62,216 bases of DNA from Acidimicrobiales bacterium (GCA_020439505.1 JAGQSO010000040.1:1-62216); one strand, 5' to 3'; positions 16,098 to 24,747 are shown, counted from the first letter of the stretch. The notes: generated by a model from the letters alone, not told the origin. Made by a program: numbers and translations.

Positions 16098-16248
16098 CGG
16101 TGTATCTCCTCCGACCCTCGCCAGCCGCCCGGGGATCGGGAGGTGGCACGGGACCTGTTCGATGGCTGAATGGTGCACGTAGGGCCATAAAGCGAGGCGA
16201 AACGGAAACAGAGCCCGTCCCCGGGGTGGATCGGGACACAAAACCTGC

Positions 16249-17592
16249 TTGCATGGATCCATGGAACACCGGGGAGGTGACAGCAACGGGAGTTGGTCCC
16301 CCTGGGCCCCTCGGACGGGAGCGGAGGCGGCGCCCGCCCCGGTGAGCGAACCGCCCCGACACCGTCGTCGCGCCAGCCCGAGCACCCACGACAACAACAA
16401 CACCACCACCACCACCACCACCGCTCCGGTGGTCCCGTCTTGGCGGCCAGATGGTCTGCCGGCGAGCCCTCCGTTGCAGGCGCCCGCCCCCTTACTCGAC
16501 GGCCCCGTACCCGGTGAGCCGGTGGCGTCGCGGAGTTCGGCCCTGGCCGTGTTCGTAGCCTTCCTGGTGGGAGCGTTGGTGGTCGGTGCCGCCTTCGGGA
16601 CCTTTGCCTTGGGACACCGAGCCGGGCGGGGGACGGTGACCAACCCCGACGGGACCAGCAAGTCGATCGGTGCCCTCGATATCCGGGCCATCCTCGACAA
16701 GGCCCAACCTTCGGTGGTCACCATCCAGACCGGTCAGGACAACAGCATCTTCGGTGGTTCGGGCTCGGGGGTGGTGATCTCCGAGGACGGCCTCATCCTC
16801 ACCAACGCCCACGTGATCGAAGGCGCGGCCGGTGTCATCACCGTGCGCTTCAACGACGGAACGACGGCGCCGGCCGAGCTCATCGGGGCCGAGACCGCCC
16901 AGGACATCGCCCTGATCCGGGCCGACCGGGACGGCCTCACCCCGGCCGTGCTCGGGTCGTCGGCCAACCTGCGGGTCGGTGACGACGTGGTGGCCATCGG
17001 CAACGCCCTCAACTTGGGAGGTGACCCCAGCGTCACCAGGGGGATCGTGTCGGCCAAGGACCGCAGCATCAGCGATGGGCGGGTGTCACTCGAGCATCTG
17101 ATCCAGACCGACGCCGCCATCAACCCCGGAAACTCCGGTGGTCCCCTCATCGACGCCGGAGGTCAGGTAGTCGGAATCAACACCGCCATCATCGAGGGAG
17201 CGCAGAACGTCGGGTTCTCGATCGCCATCGACACCGTCGAGTCCCTGCTCCCCCGCCTCAAGGCCGGTGGTGGCGATCTCACCGGTGACACCGCCCTGTT
17301 GGGTATCCGCTCGGTGACCGTCGACGACGATCTGGACCAGTCGGTGCGTACCCAGTACGGCGTGACCGCCGCATCGGGAGCGCTGGTGGCCGGGGTCGAA
17401 GCCGATTCGCCCGCCGCCGACGGGGGTCTCGAGGTGGGCGACGTGATCGTCAGCTTCGACGGCACGACCGTGGTGTCGAGCGATCAGCTCACCGGCCTGG
17501 TCCGGTCGGCCCGGCCCGGTGACCGGGTGTCGATCACGGTGGAACGAATGGGGCGCCGTACCAGCCTCGAGGTCACGTTGGGTTCCAACTGA
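16249..17592 (+). CDS. HtrA/DegP-like membrane serine protease with PDZ domain
   Basis: 447 aa: a cytosolic Pro/Thr-rich N-terminus with an Asn/Thr run (about 49-59), one transmembrane helix (about 98-120), an extracytoplasmic trypsin-like domain and a PDZ domain (about 360-445). The triad is visible: His in TNAHVIEG (about 188), Asp in AQDIALIR (about 220), Ser in NPGNSGGPL (about 298). Role: quality control or regulated proteolysis outside the membrane. The start is uncertain: ATG at 16249 or 16261, neither with a clear Shine-Dalgarno sequence. The Mo-oxidoreductase gene follows after 40 nt and may be co-transcribed. Confidence 0.88.
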   Translation: MHGSMEHRGGDSNGSWSPWAPRTGAEAAPAPVSEPPRHRRRASPSTHDNNNTTTTTTTAPVVPSWRPDGLPASPPLQAPAPLLDGPVPGEPVASRSSALAVFVAFLVGALVVGAAFGTFALGHRAGRGTVTNPDGTSKSIGALDIRAILDKAQPSVVTIQTGQDNSIFGGSGSGVVISEDGLILTNAHVIEGAAGVITVRFNDGTTAPAELIGAETAQDIALIRADRDGLTPAVLGSSANLRVGDDVVAIGNALNLGGDPSVTRGIVSAKDRSISDGRVSLEHLIQTDAAINPGNSGGPLIDAGGQVVGINTAIIEGAQNVGFSIAIDTVESLLPRLKAGGGDLTGDTALLGIRSVTVDDDLDQSVRTQYGVTAASGALVAGVEADSPAADGGLEVGDVIVSFDGTTVVSSDQLTGLVRSARPGDRVSITVERMGRRTSLEVTLGSN

Positions 17593-17632
17593 CAGAGCGG
17601 GTCGACGGCCTCAACGCCGAAGAGAGGTAGCC

Positions 17633-19312
17633 ATGCATCAGGACACCGCCACGGCAAGAGCATCCCGTGCAGCGGTGGTTCCCCGCGGCTGGGCGGCGGG
17701 AGCGGGTTTCGCGGCCGCGGCCGCGGCGTTGGCGGCGGGAGAACTGGTGGCCGGCGTGGCCGGCGGTGGTCAGCCGTCGCCGGTCGCCGTCGTCGGCTCC
17801 GCCTTCATCGACCGTTTCGCCGCGTCGCTCAAGGAGGTTGCGGTCGCGTTGTTCGGCACCAACGACAAGGCGGCGTTGGTGGTGGGCATCGTGGTCATCT
17901 CGCTCGCCCTCGGCGCACTCCTGGGGGTTGCCGCTCGCCGTCGGTTCGCGGTCGGCGTGAGCGGGTTCGTGGTCTTCGGGGCGGTTGGGTTCCAGTCCTA
18001 CCGGACCGACGAGTTGGCCCGGACCGCCACCGGACTGGTGGCGTCGTTGGCGGCGGTCGCGGTCGGCATCTCGGTCCTGTGGGCCTTGTTGTCCCGAGCC
18101 CGGGTGCTGGTGGCCGGCTTTGGGGTGGCAGTACCGCCCGTGGAGGCCGCCGAGCCGGTCCCGTCGGTGGTGGACGGGGTCGCGGTCGGAGGGCGCCTGG
18201 AGGCGGCGCCCACCAGCGCGATGGTCCCGATGGCCGTGGCCCGCCGGGCCTTCTTGGCGACCTCGGCGGCGGTCGTCGCCGCGGCGGGAGTGGCGGCAAC
18301 GGTGGGGCGACGCCTCGCATCGGCCGGGTCATCCGAAGCGGCGCGATCCAAGGTGGTCCTGCCCCGACCTACGTCGTCGGGGCCGGCCGCGGTTCCCTCG
18401 CTGGAGGTCGCCCGGGTCAGCCCGTACATCACCCCCAACGAGGACTTCTACCGGATCGACACCGCTCTGACCGTTCCCCAGGTCGACCTGGCTACGTGGC
18501 GACTTCGCTTCGGTGGGCGGGCCGAGAGACCCTTCGAACTGACCTACGACGATCTGTTGGCGCTCGAATCGGTGGAGGAGACCGTCACGCTCTCCTGCGT
18601 GAGCAATCGGGTGGGCGGCGACCTGGTGGGCAACGCAGTGTGGCAGGGGGTGCCGCTGGGGGTCCTGCTGGAGCGGGCGGGAGTTCCCGAGGGGCTGAGG
18701 GGGTCGACGGGACAGGTGGTCGGCCGGTCGCTCGACGGCTGGACCGCCGGGTTCCCCATGGATGTGGCCACCGACGGTCGGGTGGCGATGGTGGCCTACG
18801 CCATGAACGGGGAACCCCTGCCGGTGCGTCACGGGTTCCCCGCCCGGCTGGTGGTCGCCGGCCTGTACGGCTACGTGTCGGCCACCAAGTGGTTGGACAC
18901 GATCGAGGTCACCGGGTGGGACGACTTCGACGGATACTGGGTGCCGCGGGGATGGTCCAAGGAAGGACCGATAAAGACGATGTCGCGGATCGACGTGCCG
19001 GGCGGCGGCGCCGAGCTGAAGGCCGGTTTGGTGGACGTGGCCGGGGTCGCCTGGGCGCCCAGCCGAGGGATATCCACGGTCGAGGTCCGCATCGATGACG
19101 GCCCCTGGCGGCAGTGCGAGTTGGGGGAGGTCGCCAGCGAGAACACCTGGGTCCAGTGGCGGTACCGCTGGCGGGCCCCGGTCGGTGACCGCCGGATAAC
19201 GGTGCGGGCCACCGACGGCGACGGTGAGACCCAGACCCCGGTCGTCGCGGCGCCGGCGCCTGACGGGGCCACCGGCTGGCACAGTCGCACGGTGAAGGTC
19301 AGCGCCGACTGA
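17633..19312 (+). CDS. Membrane-anchored sulfite-oxidase-family molybdopterin oxidoreductase
   Basis: 559 aa. The N-terminal part has about four hydrophobic helices (around residues 20-40, 80-100, 104-120 and 125-150), then a further hydrophobic segment near 205-225. The remainder is a sulfite oxidase-type catalytic domain (about 260-460) with the molybdenum-ligand cysteine Cys322 in TLSCVSNRVGG, and a C-terminal Mo-co dimerisation-like domain (about 465-559; VEVRIDDGPWR). Such proteins face the outside and pass electrons to the membrane chain; the substrate (sulfite, S- or N-oxide) is not predictable. AGAGAGGTAG precedes the ATG. moaE lies 16 kb away. Confidence 0.85.
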   Translation: MHQDTATARASRAAVVPRGWAAGAGFAAAAAALAAGELVAGVAGGGQPSPVAVVGSAFIDRFAASLKEVAVALFGTNDKAALVVGIVVISLALGALLGVAARRRFAVGVSGFVVFGAVGFQSYRTDELARTATGLVASLAAVAVGISVLWALLSRARVLVAGFGVAVPPVEAAEPVPSVVDGVAVGGRLEAAPTSAMVPMAVARRAFLATSAAVVAAAGVAATVGRRLASAGSSEAARSKVVLPRPTSSGPAAVPSLEVARVSPYITPNEDFYRIDTALTVPQVDLATWRLRFGGRAERPFELTYDDLLALESVEETVTLSCVSNRVGGDLVGNAVWQGVPLGVLLERAGVPEGLRGSTGQVVGRSLDGWTAGFPMDVATDGRVAMVAYAMNGEPLPVRHGFPARLVVAGLYGYVSATKWLDTIEVTGWDDFDGYWVPRGWSKEGPIKTMSRIDVPGGGAELKAGLVDVAGVAWAPSRGISTVEVRIDDGPWRQCELGEVASENTWVQWRYRWRAPVGDRRITVRATDGDGETQTPVVAAPAPDGATGWHSRTVKVSAD

Positions 19313-19380
19313 CAGTGAGAATGGTGAGTGGGGCCAGCGCACCGTGGTCCGTGGCTGGATGCGGGGTCGGTGTGGCCCGG

Positions 19381-19386
19381 TAGGAT
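19381..19386 (+). promoter_or_regulatory. -10 element (TAGGAT) for the 19394 gene
   Basis: TAGGAT, 7 nt (CGGGGTC) before the ATG at 19394; predicts a leaderless mRNA. Confidence 0.55.
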
Positions 19387-19393
19387 CGGGGTC

Positions 19394-19663
19394 ATGTCGC
19401 AGACCGATGCTCCCATCCACACCGAGCCGCCCGTTGGTCACGTGCGGGTGGTGTATCTCGGCCCGGTGGCGCCTCACTGGGAGCTTCAGAGCGATTTCGG
19501 TGACCGGGCCATGATCGACGGCTTCCGTGACCGGATGCAGGCCCGCCTCCAGTTGGTACCTCCGCACGACCCCCAGTTCCGTCGCAACCGTGAGCGTGTG
19601 ATCCGCGACGCCGAGCGTGAGAACCTCCTGATCGACTGGGACCTAGGCGTACCCGAGGAGTAA
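19394..19663 (+). CDS. Small conserved-looking hypothetical protein
   Basis: An 89-aa soluble protein, start MSQTDAPIHTEPPVGHVRVV. A short beta-rich N-terminal part (VRVVYLGPVAPHWEL) is followed by charged helices (DRMQARLQLVPPHDPQFRRN). No family recognised. Start supported by a -10 hexamer 7 nt upstream. It lies 55 nt before the polyphosphate kinase gene, which seems to have its own promoter, so any link to phosphate metabolism is only positional. Confidence 0.65.
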   Translation: MSQTDAPIHTEPPVGHVRVVYLGPVAPHWELQSDFGDRAMIDGFRDRMQARLQLVPPHDPQFRRNRERVIRDAERENLLIDWDLGVPEE

Positions 19664-19706
19664 CTCCCCCGGAGAGGTTCCAGAGCCGACGCCTGACCGT
19701 CCGCTC

Positions 19707-19712
19707 TAGCCT
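19707..19712 (+). promoter_or_regulatory. -10 element (TAGCCT) for ppk
   Basis: TAGCCT, 6 nt (TTGGGG) before the ATG of the polyphosphate kinase gene. No PHO-box repeat is seen near it, unlike the pstS genes. Confidence 0.5.
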
Positions 19713-19718
19713 TTGGGG

Positions 19719-22319
19719 ATGGACGAGCCCCTGGCCGAGTCGCACCAACGGTTCTTGAACCGTGAGCTGTCCTGGCTCGACTTCAACGCCCGCGTCCTGG
19801 AGTTGGCCGCCGACCCGTCGGTGCCGCTGTTGGAGCGCACCAAGTTCTGCGCCATCTTCAGCCAGAACCTCGACGAGTTCTTCCAGGTCCGCATCGCCGG
19901 GCTGGCCGACCGCGTGGTGGGTGGGGTCGGTGGTCGTTCACCAGATGGTCTCACCGCCAACGAGCAGCTCGACCTGATCACCGACCGGGTGACCGCGCTG
20001 GTTCAGCGGCTGGAGGAGGTGTTCCTCAATGAGCTGGTGCCCGCCCTGGCCGGGGTCGGGATCGTGTTCTCGAGTTGGGAACAGCTCGACGACGAGGACC
20101 GTGCCTATCTGGTGGGGGAGTTCGAGAACCGGATCTTCCCGGTGCTGACCCCTCTGGCCGTCGACCCGGGTCACCCGTTCCCCTACATCTCTGACCTGTC
20201 GCTCAACCTGGCGGTGGTGTTGCGCGACCCCGACGATGGGGAGCGACGCTTCGCCCGGGTCAAGGTCCCGCCGGTGTTGCCTCGGTTCGTGGTCATGCCC
20301 GACGGTGAGCGGTTCGTTCCGTTGGAACAGGTGATCGCCGCCCACCTCGATCGGCTGTTCCCAGGGATGGAGGTCGTCGGCACCACCACCTTCCGGGTCA
20401 CCCGCAACGCCGATCTGACCGTGGCCGAGGAAGAAGCCGACGATCTGTTGGCCGCGGTGGAGATGGAGTTGCGCCGCCGTCGCTTCGGTGCCGCGGTTCG
20501 CCTGGAGTTGGATGCCCTGGTCACCCCTGAGGTGCGTGACCTGTTGGTCCGTGAGCTGGATCTGAGCGACCGGTCAGTTCAGCTCACGGTGGGTCCGCTC
20601 GATCTCGGTGGGCTGATGGCTCTCAACGCTTTGGACCGTCCCGACCTGAAGGACGAGCCGTGGACACCGGTGACCCAGGCCCGTCTGACCCCGCGGGAGG
20701 GAACCACCCTGGACATGTTCGCGGTGATCGACGAGGGCGACGTGATGGTCCACCACCCGTACGACTCGTTCTCGTCGTCGGTGGAGGAGTTCGTCCGCCA
20801 GGCGTCGCGCGACCCCAAGGTGCTGGCCATCAAGCTGACGCTCTACCGCACCTCGGGTGACAGCGACATCGTGAAGTCGCTGGTGCGGGCGGCCGAGCGG
20901 GGTAAGCAGGTGGCGGCGCTGGTGGAGCTCAAGGCCCGCTTCGACGAGGCGGCCAACATCGGATGGGCCCGAGCCCTGGAGCAGGCGGGTGTCCACGTCA
21001 CCTACGGGCTGGTGGGACTCAAGACCCATACCAAGACGGCTCTGGTGGTGCGCGACGAAGGTCAGACCGTGCGCAGCTACTGCCACATCGGCACCGGCAA
21101 CTACAACGCCAAGACGGCCCGCCTCTATGAGGACCTGGGCATCTTGACGTCCGATCCCGACATCACCGCCGATCTCACCCAGCTCTTCAACTACCTCACC
21201 GGTTACGGGCGCCGCGTCGAATACCGGCGCCTGTTGGTGGCGCCCCACTCCATGCGGGACCGCCTGTTGGATCTGATCGACGGTGAGATCGCGGCCCCGG
21301 CCGGTACCGGCCGCGTCACCATGAAGATGAACAGCCTGGTCGACCCGGTGGCGATCGACCGGCTGTACGAGGCATCGGCGGCGGGAGTGCAGGTCGACTT
21401 GGTGGTCCGGGGGATCTGTTGTCTGCGACCGGGGGTCCCCGGCCTGTCGGAGAACATCCGGGTCCGGTCGGTGATCGGCCGTTACCTCGAGCATTCCCGT
21501 ATCTACCGCTTCGCCAACGGTGGTGGCCCCGGGGTCGCGCTCACCTACATCGGCTCGGCCGATCTGATGCCCCGCAACCTCGACGGCCGGGTCGAGGCCC
21601 TGGTTCCCGTCCTCGACGAGACGCTCCAGGGTCTGGTCGAGGAATTGCTCGAGGTGAACCTGAGCGACGACACCCTGGCCTGGACGCTGGGCGGCGACGG
21701 CACTTGGACCCACGTGGAAGGGGGCGGAACCGTCGATACCCACCTGCGTTGTCAGGAGCTTGCGATCGGCCGCAGCCGCCGTTCCGAAGGAACGGTGACC
21801 CCGGCGATGTCGGTACTTTCCGGCGTCGGCAAGCCGGGGGGTGACGACTCGAACGGGTCGGGCGGTTCGAACGGCGCGACCCACGAGCGGGTGGGGCGTA
21901 CGGTGCCGATCGAGGTTCGCGCCGCGGGCACCGTCCCCTGGAGGTGGGCTGCCGACGGTGGCGTCGAGGTTCTGGTCGTGCACCGCCCCCGCTACGACGA
22001 CTGGTCCCTGCCCAAGGGAAAATGCGAACCGGGCGAAGCCGACGAGGCGTGTGCCTTGAGGGAGACCCTCGAGGAGACCGGCTGCACCGGTCCGTTGAGC
22101 AGCGAGCTGGGCGCGGTCCGCTACTACGACCGCAAGGGTCGGTCCAAGCAGGTCCGTTACTGGGCGCTGCAGGTCGACGGTGGTGATTTCGAACCCAACA
22201 GCGAGGTGGACGAGGCCCGCTGGTTGCCGGTGGCCGAAGCGGAAGCAATCCTCACCTACCCCCACGACCGAATCTTCCCCCGGCGCCTCCGAGCCGCCGT
22301 GGAAACCCCCGTCGACTGA
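19719..22319 (+). CDS. ppk: Polyphosphate kinase 1 fused to a C-terminal NUDIX hydrolase domain
   Basis: 866 aa. Residues 1 to about 670 are a complete PPK1: N-terminal NRELSWLDFNARVLE, phosphohistidine-type His437 in GLKTHTK, the CHIGTGNYNAKTARLYEDLG segment and the second conserved His in LEHSRIYRF. PPK1 reversibly polymerises the gamma-phosphate of ATP into polyphosphate. A Gly/Ser-rich linker (about 692-722) leads to a NUDIX domain (about 730-866) whose box GKCEPGEADEACALRETLEE continues TGC, fitting Gx5Ex7REUxEExGU exactly. Normal PPK1 ends near 700 aa, so the extra 170 residues are a true fusion. The NUDIX domain resembles MutT/diadenosine- or diphosphoinositol-polyphosphate hydrolases; substrate unknown. 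Upstream of the Pst genes. Confidence 0.93.
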   Translation: MDEPLAESHQRFLNRELSWLDFNARVLELAADPSVPLLERTKFCAIFSQNLDEFFQVRIAGLADRVVGGVGGRSPDGLTANEQLDLITDRVTALVQRLEEVFLNELVPALAGVGIVFSSWEQLDDEDRAYLVGEFENRIFPVLTPLAVDPGHPFPYISDLSLNLAVVLRDPDDGERRFARVKVPPVLPRFVVMPDGERFVPLEQVIAAHLDRLFPGMEVVGTTTFRVTRNADLTVAEEEADDLLAAVEMELRRRRFGAAVRLELDALVTPEVRDLLVRELDLSDRSVQLTVGPLDLGGLMALNALDRPDLKDEPWTPVTQARLTPREGTTLDMFAVIDEGDVMVHHPYDSFSSSVEEFVRQASRDPKVLAIKLTLYRTSGDSDIVKSLVRAAERGKQVAALVELKARFDEAANIGWARALEQAGVHVTYGLVGLKTHTKTALVVRDEGQTVRSYCHIGTGNYNAKTARLYEDLGILTSDPDITADLTQLFNYLTGYGRRVEYRRLLVAPHSMRDRLLDLIDGEIAAPAGTGRVTMKMNSLVDPVAIDRLYEASAAGVQVDLVVRGICCLRPGVPGLSENIRVRSVIGRYLEHSRIYRFANGGGPGVALTYIGSADLMPRNLDGRVEALVPVLDETLQGLVEELLEVNLSDDTLAWTLGGDGTWTHVEGGGTVDTHLRCQELAIGRSRRSEGTVTPAMSVLSGVGKPGGDDSNGSGGSNGATHERVGRTVPIEVRAAGTVPWRWAADGGVEVLVVHRPRYDDWSLPKGKCEPGEADEACALRETLEETGCTGPLSSELGAVRYYDRKGRSKQVRYWALQVDGGDFEPNSEVDEARWLPVAEAEAILTYPHDRIFPRRLRAAVETPVD

Positions 22320-22385
22320 CGACCACCGAGCTATCGGCACCCGCGTCACGCCGCCGGAGAGCCGTGGGGGAGAAGTTCGGCGCCG

Positions 22386-22407
22386 GTTCACCCCCGGTTC
22401 AGCTCGA
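22386..22407 (+). promoter_or_regulatory. PHO box upstream of pstS1
   Basis: Two adjacent 11-nt direct repeats, GTTCACCCCCG (22386-22396) and GTTCAGCTCGA (22397-22407), matching the actinobacterial PhoP/RegX3 direct-repeat unit GTTCACC. A -10-like TACCGT starts 27 nt after the box. Confidence 0.75.
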
Positions 22408-22434
22408 CCCCACCGGCGCGAAACCTGTGCTCCT

Positions 22435-22440
22435 TACCGT
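22435..22440 (+). promoter_or_regulatory. -10 element (TACCGT) of pstS1
   Basis: TACCGT, 27 nt after the PHO box. The implied leader is about 35 nt and contains AAGGAGGG before the GTG start. Confidence 0.5.
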
Positions 22441-22481
22441 CCTGGGCGACAACGTCAACGTTCGCCCAAGGAGGGCAATCC

Positions 22482-23534
22482 GTGATCTCCAAGAAGTACC
22501 GGACCGCGTTCACCGCTGCGGTCATCGTCCCCGGCCTGATGCTCGGAGCGTGCTCCAAGAAGGACGACGAGGCGGTGTCATCGACCACTGAGGGCGGAGC
22601 GGCCGCCGTGGCGGGCTCGATCACGATCTCGGGATCGTCGACGGTGGAACCCATCACCGCGTTGGTGGCCGAGACCTTCATGGCTGACAACGACAGCGTC
22701 GAGATCTCAGTCGACGGCCCCGGCACCGGCGACGGGTTCAAGCTCTTCTGTGAGGGAGAGACCGACATCTCCAACGCTTCGCGTCCGATCAAGGCCGAGG
22801 AGGCCGAGGCGTGCGAAGCGGCCGGCGTCGAGTTCATCGAGCTCAAGGTGGCGATCGATGGGCTTTCGGTGATCGCCCCCGAGTCCAACACGCTCGAGTG
22901 CCTCAGCTTTGCTGACCTGTACGCGCTGATCGGCCCAGAGTCCGAAGGCTTCTCGAACTGGACAGACGCCCAGGCGCTGGCCACCGAGCTGGGTTCGGAC
23001 ACCACCTTCCCCGACCAGAACCTGGTCATCACCGCTCCCGGCACCGAGTCGGGCACCTATGACAGCTTCGTGGAACTGGTGATCGAGAAGGCCGGTGAGG
23101 CCCGCATCGAGGCCGGCAAGATCACCGAGGACGAGGTCGCCGCGGCCCGGGCCGACTACTCGGCCAGCCCCGACGACAATGCCATCATCGAAGGCGTTGC
23201 CACCGACCCTGGTGGGTTGGGTTGGGTTGGGTTCGCTTTCGCCGATCAGGCCGACGGCGTCCGCCTCATGCCGATCGCCGCGGAGGCCGGCGGTGACTGC
23301 GTCGAGCCAACTGCCGAGACCATCCAAGACGGCAGCTACCCGATCGCCCGTGACCTGTTCATCTACGTGAACAAGGCCAAGGCCGAAGAGAACGCTTCGC
23401 TGTCGGGTTTCGTCGACTTCTACCTCGATGGCCTGGACGGTTTCGTGGAGGAAGCCGACTACGTCCCGTTGAAAGATGGTGCCGACACCGTGACTGTGTG
23501 GGCTGACCGTATGGTCGGGACCCGAGAGGGCTGA
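22482..23534 (+). CDS. pstS: Phosphate-binding lipoprotein PstS (first copy)
   Basis: A 350-aa lipoprotein with signal peptide and lipobox MLGAC (Cys24), followed by a PBP-like domain with the phosphate-site motifs SGSSTVEPIT, DGPGTGDGFKLFCEG, ISNASRPIK and APGTESGTYDSFVEL. It captures inorganic phosphate for the PstC-PstA-PstB transporter. The start is GTG at 22482, preceded by AAGGAGGG. Expression is probably induced by phosphate limitation through the PHO box. It is strikingly similar along its whole length to the next gene, indicating tandem duplication. A gap of 133 nt containing a second PHO box separates them. Confidence 0.94.
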   Translation: MISKKYRTAFTAAVIVPGLMLGACSKKDDEAVSSTTEGGAAAVAGSITISGSSTVEPITALVAETFMADNDSVEISVDGPGTGDGFKLFCEGETDISNASRPIKAEEAEACEAAGVEFIELKVAIDGLSVIAPESNTLECLSFADLYALIGPESEGFSNWTDAQALATELGSDTTFPDQNLVITAPGTESGTYDSFVELVIEKAGEARIEAGKITEDEVAAARADYSASPDDNAIIEGVATDPGGLGWVGFAFADQADGVRLMPIAAEAGGDCVEPTAETIQDGSYPIARDLFIYVNKAKAEENASLSGFVDFYLDGLDGFVEEADYVPLKDGADTVTVWADRMVGTREG

Positions 23535-23605
23535 GATCAGTCGGGGGCACTGGCACCAGCCGCTGACGGCAGCTGGCGCCAAGTCCTCCCGAGTGTTCGG
23601 GGTGC

Positions 23606-23627
23606 GTTCACCTTTTGTTCACCTCGT
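23606..23627 (+). promoter_or_regulatory. PHO box upstream of pstS2
   Basis: Two adjacent 11-nt repeats, GTTCACCTTTT (23606-23616) and GTTCACCTCGT (23617-23627); both have the full GTTCACC core. The -10-like TACCTT starts 27 nt downstream, exactly the spacing seen at pstS1. Confidence 0.85.
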
Positions 23628-23654
23628 CGCTTTGGGGGCGACACCCCTGCTTCC

Positions 23655-23660
23655 TACCTT
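23655..23660 (+). promoter_or_regulatory. -10 element (TACCTT) of pstS2
   Basis: TACCTT lies 27 nt after the PHO box and 7 nt before the GTG at 23668. This predicts a leaderless pstS2-pstCAB transcript and decides the start codon. Confidence 0.6.
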
Positions 23661-23667
23661 GGTGGGC

Positions 23668-24747
23668 GTGAGGTCGACCACGGAGTTCCCCGGTCAGGAG
23701 TTGCGACCTCCGACGCCGGCTCGAACTGTGGTTGCGATGGCGTTTGCGGTGGTGATCGCCCTCGTGGGCCTGACCGCGGGGGCGTGCACCAAGAAGGTGG
23801 ACCACGTGGCCGGGGGTGGCTCGGTGAAGGGATCGATCATCATCTCGGGGTCCTCGACGGTGGAACCGATCACCGCGTTGGCGGCCGAGGACTTCATGGG
23901 GGTCAACCCGGGAGCTGATGTGTCGGTCGACGGGCCCGGCACCGGCGACGGTTTCAAGCTGTTCTGCGACGGGTCGACCGACATCGCGAACGCGTCCCGG
24001 CCGATCAAACCGGCTGAGGTCGAGGCTTGCGACGCGGCCGGGGTGAGCTTCGTGGAGCTCGAGATAGGTATCGATGGCCTGTCGGTGGTCGCTCCCGAGT
24101 CCAACCGGATGGACTGTCTCAACTTCGCCGATCTGTACGCGTTGATCGGCCCCGAGTCCGAGGGGTTCACCAACTGGCGTGATGCCCGACCCCTCTCCGC
24201 CGAGTTGGGGTCCGACACCGGGTTTCCTGACCGCAATCTGGTGATCACCGCTCCGGGCACCGAATCGGGCACCTATGACAGCTTCGTCGAGTTGGTGATC
24301 GAACCGACCGCTGATGCCCGGGTCGAGTCCGGCCATCTCGCCGAGGACAGGGTGGGTACGGCCCGAGCCGACTACTCGGCCAGCCCCGACGACAACGCCA
24401 TCATCGAGGGGGTCACCGCCGATCCGGGAGGGCTGGGCTGGGTCGGGTTCGCCTTTGCGTCGGTGGCCGACGGTGTGCGCCTCATGCCGATCGCCGAGGA
24501 ACCGGGCGGAGATTGCGTGGAACCGACGGTCGAAACGATCCAGGACGGGAGCTACCCGATCGCCCGGAGGTTGTTCGTCTACGTGAACGTCGCTTCAGCC
24601 CGGCGCCCGGCGGTGTCGGCTTTCGTCGACTTCTACCTCGACGGAATCGACGACTTCGTGTCGGCCGTCGACTACATCCCCCTCGCCGACTACCGCCCCA
24701 CCCAGGAGGCCTGGGTGCAACGGCGCGAGGGGCCCGGTCGACGATGA
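23668..24747 (+). CDS. pstS: Phosphate-binding lipoprotein PstS (second copy)
   Basis: 359 aa. Same domain and motif set as the first copy (SGSSTVEPIT, DGPGTGDGFKLFCDG, IANASRPIK, APGTESGTYDSFVEL) with lipobox TAGAC. The start is placed at GTG 23668 because a -10 hexamer lies 7 nt upstream and the PHO box would otherwise be inside the coding region; this gives an unusually long, Arg-containing n-region before the hydrophobic AMAFAVVIALVGLTAGAC. An ATG at 23737 is possible but lacks positive charges. The stop overlaps pstC (ATGA), so this copy is translationally coupled to the permease. Two binding proteins may differ in affinity or induction. Confidence 0.9.
   Translation: MRSTTEFPGQELRPPTPARTVVAMAFAVVIALVGLTAGACTKKVDHVAGGGSVKGSIIISGSSTVEPITALAAEDFMGVNPGADVSVDGPGTGDGFKLFCDGSTDIANASRPIKPAEVEACDAAGVSFVELEIGIDGLSVVAPESNRMDCLNFADLYALIGPESEGFTNWRDARPLSAELGSDTGFPDRNLVITAPGTESGTYDSFVELVIEPTADARVESGHLAEDRVGTARADYSASPDDNAIIEGVTADPGGLGWVGFAFASVADGVRLMPIAEEPGGDCVEPTVETIQDGSYPIARRLFVYVNVASARRPAVSAFVDFYLDGIDDFVSAVDYIPLADYRPTQEAWVQRREGPGRR

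Noticed and set aside
20574..22391. Long open frame of about 600 codons on the strand opposite ppk
   Set aside because: It is an antisense shadow of the ppk coding sequence in high-GC DNA; no motif or signal, and the plus-strand protein is unambiguous. Similar shadows lie opposite hemQ-larE, groEL, mreB, tsaD and most other genes.
23593..23667. Longer pstS2 starting at 23593
   Set aside because: It would place the PHO box and -10 inside the coding region and put non-signal-like residues before the lipoprotein signal.
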